Of a stretch of 64,000 nucleotides of DNA, positions 14,836 to 22,359 are shown in pieces. The stretch spans positions 60,214 through 124,213 of the forward strand of contig JAIXUH010000023.1 of the NCBI GenBank assembly GCA_027484145.1, in the 5' to 3' direction. How positions within the stretch are numbered: position 1 is the stretch's first letter; the number at the start of each line of letters is the position of its first letter. Under the pieces are notes generated by a model. It worked only from the letters and a program-made list of their open reading frames with translations, searched no databases and was not told where the DNA came from. A program made the translations under genes and the position numbers. The stretch is from Rhodobacter sp. Its GTDB lineage: Bacteria; Pseudomonadota; Alphaproteobacteria; Rhodobacterales; Rhodobacteraceae.

Positions 14836-16239
14836 TTGGCACAAAGCCTTTCAACCGCCATGGCTGCGGCCGGGAACCCGGTTACCATGCTGCGCAATTC
14901 CAAGGCGGGGATGTATGTCTATCCCGTCGTGGCGCCCGAATTCCAGAACTGGCGCAATGAACAGGTGGCATGGCGGCAGACCGCCGTGCTGTTCGACCAA
15001 AGCCACCATATGGATGAGGTCATCGTCGAAGGCCCCGATGCCACCGCGTTCCTGTCGCATCACGGGATCAACAGCTTTGCGAATTTCGACCTGAACCGCG
15101 CCAAGCATTTCGTGCCTGTCACGCCGAATGGCCATGTCATCGGCGACCACATCATCTTCCGCGAGCGCGAGGACAAGTATATTCTGGTGGGCCGCGCGCC
15201 GACCTCGAACTGGCTGATGTTCTGTGCGGCCTATGGCAAGTGGAACGTGCGCCTGCGCTATGACCCGCGCAGCCCCAGCCGGCCCGAAGGTGAGCGCGTG
15301 TTGCGCGAACATTACCGGTTCCAGATTCAGGGCCCCGATGCGCCGAAAGTGTTTGAAAAGATGAACGGCGGCCCGGTGCCGGACATCAAGTTCTTCCATG
15401 TCGACTGGATCAACATCGGCAGCAAAAAGGTGCAGGCGCTGCGCCACGGCATGTCGGGCGCGCCGGGGCTGGAGATCTGGGGTCCTTACAAGGACAAGGA
15501 TTACATCCAGTCTGTCATTTTGCAGGCCGCGCGTGATGCAGGGGTCAATCTGGTGCAGTGCGGCAGCCGCGCCTATTCGACCAACACGCTGGAATCGGGG
15601 TGGATTCCGTCGCCTCTGCCGGGCATCTACACCAGCGATGGCATGCTGAAGGATTACCGCGACTGGCTGGGTGCCGACAGCTATGAGGCCGCGGGCGCGA
15701 TCGGTGGCAGCTTCGTGTCGGCCAACATCGAGGACTACTACGTCAACCCGTTCGAACTGGGCTATGACTTCTATATCGGCTGGAAGAAGGATGACTTCAT
15801 CGGCAAGGCGGCGTTGCAAGCGATGAAGGGCGCGCCTACGAACCGCAAGAAGGTGACCTTCGAGTGGAACCGCGATGATGTGCTTAAGGTCATCGCCTCC
15901 AACTTTGAGCCCGGCGTGCCGTTCAAGTGGATCGACTTCCCGCAGCCCAACTATGCCTCCTCCAGCGCCGACATGATAATGAAGGGCGACAAGATGGTGG
16001 GGATGAGCATGTTTAACGGCTATTCCTACAACGAACGCTGCATGCTGTCCTTGGGGGTCGTGTCGCAGGACGTGCAGGAAAATGACATCCTGACGCTGAA
16101 ATGGGGCGAGCCGGAAACGACCGGCAAAACCAGCACGGAACCGCACCGCCAGACGGAAATCCGCGTGCGGGTGGCTGCGACGCCCTATGCTGCCGAGGCG
16201 CGGACCAACTATGCCGACAGCTGGCGCACCAAACGCTGA
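14836..16239 (+). CDS. THF-dependent vanillate/syringate O-demethylase (LigM/DesA-like)
   Basis: This 467-residue protein is of the aminomethyltransferase (GcvT) fold and length of LigM and DesA from Sphingobium. These enzymes move the aryl methyl group of vanillate, 3-O-methylgallate or syringate to tetrahydrofolate. Conserved parts include WRQTAVLFDQSHHMDEV, the folate-binding middle around LRHGMSGAPGLEIWGP, and GWIPSPLPGIYTSDG. The family contains both vanillate- and syringate-specific members, which I cannot tell apart here. The start is a TTG supported by a strong ribosome site. It is the first gene of the fusion-LigB-YciI group and lies under GntR control boxes. Confidence 0.88.
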   Translation: MAQSLSTAMAAAGNPVTMLRNSKAGMYVYPVVAPEFQNWRNEQVAWRQTAVLFDQSHHMDEVIVEGPDATAFLSHHGINSFANFDLNRAKHFVPVTPNGHVIGDHIIFREREDKYILVGRAPTSNWLMFCAAYGKWNVRLRYDPRSPSRPEGERVLREHYRFQIQGPDAPKVFEKMNGGPVPDIKFFHVDWINIGSKKVQALRHGMSGAPGLEIWGPYKDKDYIQSVILQAARDAGVNLVQCGSRAYSTNTLESGWIPSPLPGIYTSDGMLKDYRDWLGADSYEAAGAIGGSFVSANIEDYYVNPFELGYDFYIGWKKDDFIGKAALQAMKGAPTNRKKVTFEWNRDDVLKVIASNFEPGVPFKWIDFPQPNYASSSADMIMKGDKMVGMSMFNGYSYNERCMLSLGVVSQDVQENDILTLKWGEPETTGKTSTEPHRQTEIRVRVAATPYAAEARTNYADSWRTKR

Positions 16240-16257
16240 CGATTCCTGAGAGACTGA

Positions 16258-16283
16258 GCCGCCCCGTCGCTGGCTGGGGCGGC
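16258..16283 (+). terminator. Intercistronic hairpin after the O-demethylase gene
   Basis: GCCGCCCC (16258-16265) pairs perfectly with GGGGCGGC (16276-16283) over a 10-base loop, and CGCTTTT follows. The short T tract suggests partial termination, which would lower expression of the downstream ring-cleavage genes relative to the demethylase. Confidence 0.5.
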
Positions 16284-16307
16284 CGCTTTTCCGGTCAAGG
16301 CATCACC

Positions 16308-17354
16308 ATGACAACTGTTCTTCTGATCCCCGGCCTTGTGTCAGACCACTTTGTCTGGGACGCGGCCCGGATGGCGCTGTCGCCTTTACCGGTGGCCATT
16401 GCCGATGTTTCCACGCAAGTCAGCATTCCTGACATGGCGCGCGATCTGCTGGCGCGGCATCCGGGGCGGCTGATGATTGCCGGTCATTCCATGGGTGGCC
16501 GCGTCGCGATGGAAATGGCGCGGATGGCGCCGGGCCGCATTGCCGGGATGGCGCTGTTGAACACCGGGACGCACCCCCGGCGCGAGGGGGAAGAGGCCAA
16601 GCGTCAGGCGATGATCGATCATGCCCATGCGCAAGGCATGGCGGCGTTGGCCGCGGTCTGGTTGCCGGGCATGATGAACGCCGAAGCGGTGCCCGACCCT
16701 TCGCTGATGGCCGACCTGACGGCGATGGTCTGCCGTATGACGCCCGAAATTCATGAACGCCAGTTGCGTGCGCTGCTGGCACGGCCTGATGCGGCGGCCA
16801 CGCTGGCCTACAAGGGACCGATGCTGCTGATCGTAGGACGGCAGGACCAGTGGAGCCCGGTGGCCCAACATCAGGACATCGCCCGCCTGTGCCCGCAAGC
16901 GCGGTTGGAGATTGTCGAAGATGCGGGTCACTTCGCCCCCGTCGAACAACCCGCCGCTGTAGCAGCCTTGCTGGCCAATTGGGCACATGCGGTCGTCGCT
17001 GCCGACGCGGGCCTTGACCGCATTCCCGACACGCCGCTGTTCGATCGTCCGCGGTCCAATAACGGCTATGCCCTGAACAAGATGGCGATGGGGCTGTCCT
17101 CGCCCGAAGGGCGGGCGGCTTTCGTGGCGGATGAACCTGCCTACCTCGACCGCTTCGCCCTGACGCCAGACCAGCGCGCCGCCGTCTTGGCCCGCGACTG
17201 GGCCGAGATGGTCCGTCTGGGCGGCAACCTGTTCTATATCCTCAAGATTTCCGCTGTAGACCCCACGGCGATCCGCGCGATTGGGGCGGCGCAGGCGGGG
17301 TTAAGCCTTGATACGTTTCTGGACACGCGACTTGGGAAGGTGACCAATGGCTAA
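16308..17354 (+). CDS. Fusion: alpha/beta-hydrolase + protocatechuate 4,5-dioxygenase alpha (LigA)
   Basis: The 348-residue product joins two enzymes in one frame. Residues 1 to about 230 are an alpha/beta-hydrolase with nucleophile Ser61 (GHSMG), acid Asp180 (VGRQDQW) and His208 (DAGHFAP). Residues about 240-335 are a complete LigA domain (TPLFDRPRSNNGYALNKMAMG, YLDRFALTPDQRAAVLARDWAEMVRLGGN). LigA is normally a separate subunit of about 120-140 residues that caps the LigB active site. The stop overlaps the ligB start by 8 bp, so the LigAB pair is preserved. The hydrolase half could act on the ring-cleavage product, for example as a methylesterase after 3-O-methylgallate cleavage; this is inference. 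No stop or frameshift separates the domains. Confidence 0.88.
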   Translation: MTTVLLIPGLVSDHFVWDAARMALSPLPVAIADVSTQVSIPDMARDLLARHPGRLMIAGHSMGGRVAMEMARMAPGRIAGMALLNTGTHPRREGEEAKRQAMIDHAHAQGMAALAAVWLPGMMNAEAVPDPSLMADLTAMVCRMTPEIHERQLRALLARPDAAATLAYKGPMLLIVGRQDQWSPVAQHQDIARLCPQARLEIVEDAGHFAPVEQPAAVAALLANWAHAVVAADAGLDRIPDTPLFDRPRSNNGYALNKMAMGLSSPEGRAAFVADEPAYLDRFALTPDQRAAVLARDWAEMVRLGGNLFYILKISAVDPTAIRAIGAAQAGLSLDTFLDTRLGKVTNG

Positions 17355-18186
17355 ACTGATCGGCGGCTTGGGCACCAGCCATGTGCCCTCGATTGCGGCG
17401 GCGTTGGACAAGGGATTGCGCGACAGCGACGAATGGAAGCCGTTCTTTGATGGCTATAGCCCGGCGCAGGATTGGGTGGCGGCGCAAAAGCCCGACATTG
17501 CCGTGGTGATTTTCAACGATCACGGCAATGCCTTCTTCCTTGACCGGGTGCCGACGCTGGCCCTTGGCGTGGCCGAAAACTATGACCCGATTGACGAAGG
17601 CTGGGGGCCGCGCCCGGTGCCTTCGTTCGTTGGTGCCGCCGATTTCGCCTGGCATCTGGCCGATCAGATGGTGTCGAGCCATTTCGACCCGCTGATCTGC
17701 CGCGAATTGCAGGTGGATCATGGGATGCAGGTGCCGATGGAACTGGTCTTCGGTCGTCCGGCGGCATGGCCGGTCAAGGTGGTGCCGATCCTTGTGAACA
17801 CCATCCAATATCCGATCCCCACGCCGCAGCGGATGTGGGATCTGGGCCGCGTGTTGCGGGCAGCCATCCAAAGCTGGCCCACAGATGAAAAGGTGATCGT
17901 TCTGGGCACGGGCGGATTGTCACACCAGTTGCAGGGCGCGCGGGCGGGTTACATCAACCCCGCCGAGGATCGCAAATGGATTGCCGATATCGGCCCGAAC
18001 CCGCAGCGTTACCGCGATATGACGCGTGAGGATTATGTTGAGGTGTTCGGCTCGGAGGGGGCGGAACTGATCATGTGGCTGGTGATGCGCGGCTGCATGG
18101 ATATGGCGGTGAATACCCTGCACCGCCATTACTTTGCCCCCGCCTCGATGACAGGGGCGGGCATGGTGCTGCTGGAGAACGCCTGA
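17347..18186 (+). CDS. ligB: LigB-type class II extradiol dioxygenase beta subunit
   Basis: The 279-residue protein is a class II (LigB-fold) extradiol dioxygenase. His12 (TSHVPS), His59 (NDHGN) and Glu240 (EGAELI) occupy the Fe(II) positions known as H12/H61/E242 in LigAB, and His193 (GGLSHQL) is the catalytic base position. It would cleave protocatechuate, gallate or 3-O-methylgallate together with the LigA domain encoded just upstream. Which of these is preferred cannot be told by eye; the lack of ligC and ligI nearby favours the trihydroxylated substrates. It starts inside the end of the fusion gene. Confidence 0.9.
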   Translation: MAKLIGGLGTSHVPSIAAALDKGLRDSDEWKPFFDGYSPAQDWVAAQKPDIAVVIFNDHGNAFFLDRVPTLALGVAENYDPIDEGWGPRPVPSFVGAADFAWHLADQMVSSHFDPLICRELQVDHGMQVPMELVFGRPAAWPVKVVPILVNTIQYPIPTPQRMWDLGRVLRAAIQSWPTDEKVIVLGTGGLSHQLQGARAGYINPAEDRKWIADIGPNPQRYRDMTREDYVEVFGSEGAELIMWLVMRGCMDMAVNTLHRHYFAPASMTGAGMVLLENA

Positions 18187-18509
18187 TGTATTTCCTTATG
18201 ATTTGCCCGCATCATGCAGACGAAGGAATTGCTGCCCTGCGCGACCAGTTGCGCCCGCAGCATCGGGCGTGGGTCGCCTCGGGCGGCAATGGCCTTGCGC
18301 GGGTCCTGACCGGATCGGCGCTGTGGAACGACACCGGCGACAGCATTGGCAATTTCGGCATTATCGAAGCGGCGGACGAAGCAACCGCCCGCGCCTTTGC
18401 GATGGGTGACCCCTTTGCCAAGGGGGGCGTCGTTGCGAACGTGGGTCTGACGCGGCTGGCCGATACGTTTCAGGCCGCCCGCATTCAACCCCTGACAACC
18501 TGGCCCTAG
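18186..18509 (+). CDS. YciI-like small protein
   Basis: This 107-residue protein, MYFLMICPHHADEGIAALRD onward, has the YciI/ferredoxin-like layout, with the conserved pattern ending GDPFAKGGVVANV (the DPF motif). YciI-family proteins are dimeric and often sit with ring-cleavage enzymes, where an isomerase or hydrolase role has been suggested. Its ATG overlaps the ligB stop by one base (TGATG), so it is translationally coupled to ligB. A role in isomerising the ring-cleavage product is possible but unproven. Confidence 0.7.
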   Translation: MYFLMICPHHADEGIAALRDQLRPQHRAWVASGGNGLARVLTGSALWNDTGDSIGNFGIIEAADEATARAFAMGDPFAKGGVVANVGLTRLADTFQAARIQPLTTWP

Positions 18510-18536
18510 AGCCATCAGCGCAACCAAAAGATGGTG

Positions 18537-18568
18537 GGGTTCAGGGCCGTTATCCAGACCCTGAACCC
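18537..18568. terminator. Convergent terminator hairpin
   Basis: GGGTTCAGGG (18537-18546) pairs perfectly with CCCTGAACCC (18559-18568) over a 12-base loop, between the convergent YciI-like and SnoaL-like genes. Confidence 0.6.
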
Positions 18569-18575
18569 GGTCGCC

Positions 18576-19019
18576 TCACTGCATCGGTTCGAACATCGGC
18601 AGACCTGACGCGGTGTCCAGCACCTCTTCCTGACCAACATCCCAATGCTCGGCGATCTTGCCGTTCTCGACGCGGAAGATGTCCACAACGATCAGCGGCT
18701 TTGGCCCAAAGCCTGCATAGCGGCCATGAATCGCCACCAGATCATCCTCGGCGATCACCATCCCGATTTCATATTTGAAGCCCGGAGGCATGTTCGAGAA
18801 TGCCTCTTTGATGACCGCGCTACCCGATGGGAACATTGGGTTGCGCTGCAGATAATCTTCGGCCCAATAGCGATCAATCGCCGTGACATCGCCGTTAATG
18901 AACAACTCGGTCACTGCCTTGACGACGAACTCCTTGTTGGACTCTTGCGCCATCGCGGGCGCAGCAAAGGCCGAAAGGGCAAAGGCAATGGCAAAGGCGG
19001 TATTTCGGACGATGGGCAT
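18576..19019 (-). CDS. Exported SnoaL/NTF2-like protein
   Basis: This 147-residue protein begins with a clear Sec signal peptide (MPIVRNTAFAIAFALSAFA, cleavage near AMAQE). The rest matches the SnoaL-like NTF2 fold: VTELFINGDVTAIDRYWAEDYLQRNP, an EDDLVAIHGRYAG strand and DIFRVENGKIAEHWDV. Such proteins bind small hydrophobic molecules or act as mild isomerases or cyclases. It is 45 bp behind the MBL hydrolase on the same strand, so the two probably form an operon under the HxlR regulator. Function is otherwise unknown. Confidence 0.75.
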   Translation of the reverse strand: MPIVRNTAFAIAFALSAFAAPAMAQESNKEFVVKAVTELFINGDVTAIDRYWAEDYLQRNPMFPSGSAVIKEAFSNMPPGFKYEIGMVIAEDDLVAIHGRYAGFGPKPLIVVDIFRVENGKIAEHWDVGQEEVLDTASGLPMFEPMQ

Positions 19020-19064
19020 GGCGTTTCCTTGGGTCTGAGGTTTCTGATGATGGGCTGACGGGTG

Positions 19065-19949
19065 TCAGGCGGGAAAGGCCGCCGCAACGCCCCGGTCGAT
19101 GGCAAAGGCAAAGCCGAGGTCTTCGGTGCCGACCATCAGTTTGGCGCGGAATTCCTCGGCATTGGCCGATTCCGCACGCGCCTTTTCCCAATGGTCCAGA
19201 TAGGCGATCGTGGCATCGAACACGCCGGCGTCATTGGCGCTGCCTGATTTGCGGTGGCCGGGAATGACTGTGGCGGCACCAATCGCGCGCAACGCCTCGA
19301 TACTGGCGCGCCACGGGCCGATACCGTCGGTGGTGGCGACTTCTTCCATCCACAGATGCGTGTCGATATAGGCGATGTCGGTCGCAATCAGCGTGTTCAG
19401 GCTGGGGATATGCACCGGCGTGATCAGTGCAGTATCGCCTGCCATGGGCGGCAGAATCTCGATCCGCTCCCCTTCCAGCATCAGGTGGTCCGCGCTGAGC
19501 GCCTCGGGCAACACAAAGCGGTCGGCAAAGACACCTGCGGGCGCGCTGCCCGCAATCTGCCCATGCATCGGCGCCAGCATCTGAGACAGGATCGCTTGAA
19601 TGTCGGTGTGCGCATAGGCTTTGGCTTGCGGAAAGCGGTCCAGCAGGATTGGCAGGCCAAGGATGTGGTCGGGGTGGATATGCGTGATCAGGATGCTTTC
19701 CAGGGTGCGCCCCGTGGCCGCGATCATATCGGCCAGCAGGCCCGCATTGCCTGCGGTGAATTGCGCATCAATCAGCACGGCGGAGTTTTCGCCAAGGATC
19801 ACGGTGCTGTCCACTAGAAGCCCGGCCTCGTCCGATGTGAAAAGCTCGGTTCCCGAAGCGGCGGCATGGGCCAGACCCGGCAACAGGGCCGCCGCAGCAC
19901 CCGAGGCGGCGGCGGTCTTCATGAGTGTTCTGCGGTTCAACAGGTCCAT
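19065..19949 (-). CDS. TAT-exported metallo-beta-lactamase-fold hydrolase
   Basis: The 294-residue protein starts MDLLNRRTLMKTAAASGAAA, a twin-arginine signal ending near LAHAAA. The MBL zinc motif THIHPDHILG (HxHxDH) and the later metal residues in TDIAYID and IPGHRKSG are present, so two metals are likely. A periplasmic hydrolytic role is expected; the substrate is unknown. It is divergent from an HxlR regulator across a strong palindrome. The start at 19949 puts the RR motif at residues 6-7. Confidence 0.8.
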   Translation of the reverse strand: MDLLNRRTLMKTAAASGAAAALLPGLAHAAASGTELFTSDEAGLLVDSTVILGENSAVLIDAQFTAGNAGLLADMIAATGRTLESILITHIHPDHILGLPILLDRFPQAKAYAHTDIQAILSQMLAPMHGQIAGSAPAGVFADRFVLPEALSADHLMLEGERIEILPPMAGDTALITPVHIPSLNTLIATDIAYIDTHLWMEEVATTDGIGPWRASIEALRAIGAATVIPGHRKSGSANDAGVFDATIAYLDHWEKARAESANAEEFRAKLMVGTEDLGFAFAIDRGVAAAFPA

Positions 19950-19968
19950 TCCGTATCCTTTCTGCGTA

Positions 19969-19987
19969 TGGTATATTTTATATACCA
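19969..19987. promoter_or_regulatory. TGGTATAT-TTT-ATATACCA operator (HxlR candidate)
   Basis: Perfect 8-bp arms with a 3-base centre (TGGTATATTTTATATACCA) lie 20 bp upstream of the MBL hydrolase start and 81 bp from the divergent HxlR start. The position suits repression or activation of the hydrolase gene by the HxlR protein. Confidence 0.6.
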
Positions 19988-20067
19988 ACTATATAATCGA
20001 TATCTGAAGTTGGAAAAGAAGGCACTTTTTGGTAACCAACCCAAAATGACAAACACACTCAGGCAAG

Positions 20068-20457
20068 ATGACCATGACACCGAAGGCCAGCCCAGAACTG
20101 CACCGGATTTCCCTTGATCCGGCCACTTGCCCGGTCCGGCAGGTTTTGGACGGAGTCAGCGACAAATGGTCGATCCTCGTGATGGCGGCCCTGTCGATGT
20201 CGCAGCGGCGCTTTTCGGAGCTGCGCCGCGACATTCCGGATGTGTCGCAAAAGATGCTGACCCATACCCTGCGCAAGCTGGAGCGGGACGGGCTGGTGGA
20301 ACGCATCGTTACCCCGACCGCCCCCCCGCGTGTGGATTACCGTCTGCGTCCATTGGGCCAAAGTCTGTTCCTTCATCTGTCCGGCCTCGCCGGCTGGGTG
20401 ATTGAGAACCGCGCCCAGATCGATGCGGCCCGATTGTCGTTTGACGGGCGGCCATGA
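20068..20457 (+). CDS. HxlR-family regulator
   Basis: A 129-residue MarR-like winged-helix protein with the HxlR hallmarks: a single N-terminal Cys in PATCPVRQVLD, the DKWSILVM helix, RFSELRRDIPDVSQKMLTHTLRKLERDGL and the wing VDYRLRPLGQSL. HxlR proteins respond to aldehydes, quinones or redox stress, often through that Cys. It is divergent from the MBL hydrolase operon, which it probably controls. Another in-frame ATG is two codons downstream. Confidence 0.88.
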   Translation: MTMTPKASPELHRISLDPATCPVRQVLDGVSDKWSILVMAALSMSQRRFSELRRDIPDVSQKMLTHTLRKLERDGLVERIVTPTAPPRVDYRLRPLGQSLFLHLSGLAGWVIENRAQIDAARLSFDGRP

Positions 20458-20471
20458 TTTGGCGCATTTGA

Positions 20472-20495
20472 CCGCCCCAACGGGACATGGGGCGG
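20472..20495. terminator. Convergent terminator hairpin
   Basis: CCGCCCCA (20472-20479) pairs perfectly with TGGGGCGG (20488-20495) over an 8-base loop, between the convergent HxlR and alpha/beta-hydrolase genes; it ends 2 bp before the hydrolase stop. Confidence 0.5.
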
Positions 20496-20496
20496 C

Positions 20497-21336
20497 CTAG
20501 CCGGCGGTCAGCGTCGCTGCAAATGCACTCAGCGCGGTGTTGAAGGCGGCGGGTTGTTCGATCTGTGGGGTGTGGCCGCAATCATCCAGCACGATCAGTT
20601 TGGCGCGCCGGGCCAGTTTTGCCGCCATTTCGCTGTGCTTCAGCGGCAGCACCTTGTCATCACGGCCGTGCAGTATGACCATCGGCACATCGAGGGTAGA
20701 GAGCAGCATGTGGCTGCGCTGCCAAATCGCGGCCCGCTGCCCCAGAAGGGTGGTGCAGGCGCGCAGGGTGGCAACGAAAGCGACCGCGCCACCGTCCTTG
20801 AACTGGTCGCGCAGCATGGCCGCGCGCAGATCGGCGTCGATGCAAGCCTGATCCTTGACGATGGCCGACAGGGCCATGTCAACGCCCTTGGCGCTGGGCT
20901 TGCTCATCAGTTCGCCCAGAATGGGCAGGGTCATCATCCGGAATACGGGAAAGACCTCTCGCCCCAGCGAGGCAGCATTGGCCAGAAACACGCCTTTGAC
21001 GCGGTCCGGGGCAAGACCTGCCACGCGCAACGACAGCGCGCCGCCCATCGAATTGCCCACAAGGATGACCTGATCCAGGCCCAAGGCATCGACAAAGGCC
21101 AAAAGCCATGCCGCATAGCTTTCCCAGTCTTCGGTGCGTCCCGTCAGGTCTGACAGCCCATGATTGGGCGCATCCCATGCGATCAGGCGACGGCTTTTCC
21201 CAAGGGTCTGCAACTGGGGTGCCCACAGTTCCAGCGCGCCGCCGATCCCGTGGCACAGCACGATCGGCGTGCCCGTGCCACCCGTATCATGGTAGCGCAG
21301 GCGCAGGCCTTTCACCGTTACGAACATGTCTTTCAT
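20497..21336 (-). CDS. Alpha/beta-fold hydrolase at the end of the importer operon
   Basis: The 279-residue hydrolase carries the oxyanion segment LCHGIGGALELW, the nucleophile in VGNSMGGAL, the acid in HGRDDKVLP and the histidine in DDCGHTPQ. It resembles ring-cleavage-product or carboxylester hydrolases. It is the last gene of a run that contains an ABC importer, an outer-membrane channel and aryl alcohol/aldehyde dehydrogenases, so hydrolysis of an imported aromatic ester (for example a chlorogenate- or feruloyl-ester-like compound) is a plausible inference. No signal peptide is visible, so it is cytoplasmic. Confidence 0.8.
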   Translation of the reverse strand: MKDMFVTVKGLRLRYHDTGGTGTPIVLCHGIGGALELWAPQLQTLGKSRRLIAWDAPNHGLSDLTGRTEDWESYAAWLLAFVDALGLDQVILVGNSMGGALSLRVAGLAPDRVKGVFLANAASLGREVFPVFRMMTLPILGELMSKPSAKGVDMALSAIVKDQACIDADLRAAMLRDQFKDGGAVAFVATLRACTTLLGQRAAIWQRSHMLLSTLDVPMVILHGRDDKVLPLKHSEMAAKLARRAKLIVLDDCGHTPQIEQPAAFNTALSAFAATLTAG

Positions 21337-21375
21337 CAGATCATTCCCCAGCAAGGCCAGATTGAAGGGCCTGCC

Positions 21376-22359
21376 TTACACGCCCAGCCGCTTGCGCAGG
21401 GACAGCGGTTCGGCACGCCCATTGTCCAGCCACAGCCCGACAATCCCGCGCGGCAGGTACAGGGCGAACAGGATCGCCACGATGCCGATGCCCGCCAGAT
21501 ACCATGCGCCGAAGTCACCAAAGATTTCCTGCAAGGCAAAGAACAAGAGCGCCCCAAGGATCGGCCCGATAAAGGTGCCGATGCCGCCAACCAGCACCAT
21601 GAACAGCATGAAGACCGACCATTGCACCCCGAACGACGTGCGCGGCTGAAAGGTGATGGCGGATGCCAGCCACAGCGCCCCCGCCAGAGCGCAACCGACC
21701 GAGGCGATGATGTAGATGCGCTGCTTGACCTGAAAGGTCGAGATCCCAATGGAGGCGGCGGCATCTTCGTCATCGCGGATCGCTTGGCTTTCTGCACCGA
21801 TCCGGCGTTGCAACAGCACCCATGTGCCCCAGACCATCACCACCATCGTGGCCAGCGACAGCAGATACAGCACCATGCGGCGCAGATCTGGGTCATAGGC
21901 ATTCAGCGCCAACAGTGACGTGCCCGTTTCGCCCTGAACGATCGGATCGAACATCACGATGGACCGGATGGTTTCCGCGATCACCCATGTGGCCACGGCG
22001 AACTCGCCCGCTTTCATCCGCAGCACGAACCACGACATGGCCCAGGCCACGATGCCCGTCAGCAGGGCGGCAAGAAAGATCGTCGGGAACGGGGGTAACC
22101 CCGCCTCGACCAGACGTATCAGGGCATAGCCGCCCAGTCCGATAAACGCTTGCTGACCCACTGACACAAGCCCGGCATAGCCCGCCAGAAGGTTCCACAT
22201 CACCGCGAACATCACAAGGATGAACAGGTAGATCAGCTTGTCGACAATCAGCGCCGACCCAAGCCAGGGCAGGGTGGCAAGCGCCAGAATGGCAACACAG
22301 GCAAGGACGATCAGCCAGCGGTCCGGCGCCGCCATCGGCAGGGTTTGGGCGGGTGTCAT
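21376..22359 (-). CDS. Liv-type ABC transporter permease (LivM family)
   Basis: A 327-residue membrane protein with about ten hydrophobic segments and the LivM signatures AGLVSVGQQAFIGLGGYA and GGIGTFIGPILGA. It forms the inner-membrane channel with the LivH-type partner, whose stop overlaps its start by 4 bp. Liv-type importers carry branched-chain amino acids but also many aromatic acids; the surrounding catabolic genes favour an aromatic substrate. Confidence 0.9.
   Translation of the reverse strand: MTPAQTLPMAAPDRWLIVLACVAILALATLPWLGSALIVDKLIYLFILVMFAVMWNLLAGYAGLVSVGQQAFIGLGGYALIRLVEAGLPPFPTIFLAALLTGIVAWAMSWFVLRMKAGEFAVATWVIAETIRSIVMFDPIVQGETGTSLLALNAYDPDLRRMVLYLLSLATMVVMVWGTWVLLQRRIGAESQAIRDDEDAAASIGISTFQVKQRIYIIASVGCALAGALWLASAITFQPRTSFGVQWSVFMLFMVLVGGIGTFIGPILGALLFFALQEIFGDFGAWYLAGIGIVAILFALYLPRGIVGLWLDNGRAEPLSLRKRLGV

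Noticed and set aside
14851..16146. A 431-codon frame antisense to the O-demethylase gene
   Set aside because: It has no recognisable domain and mirrors the codon positions of the real gene.
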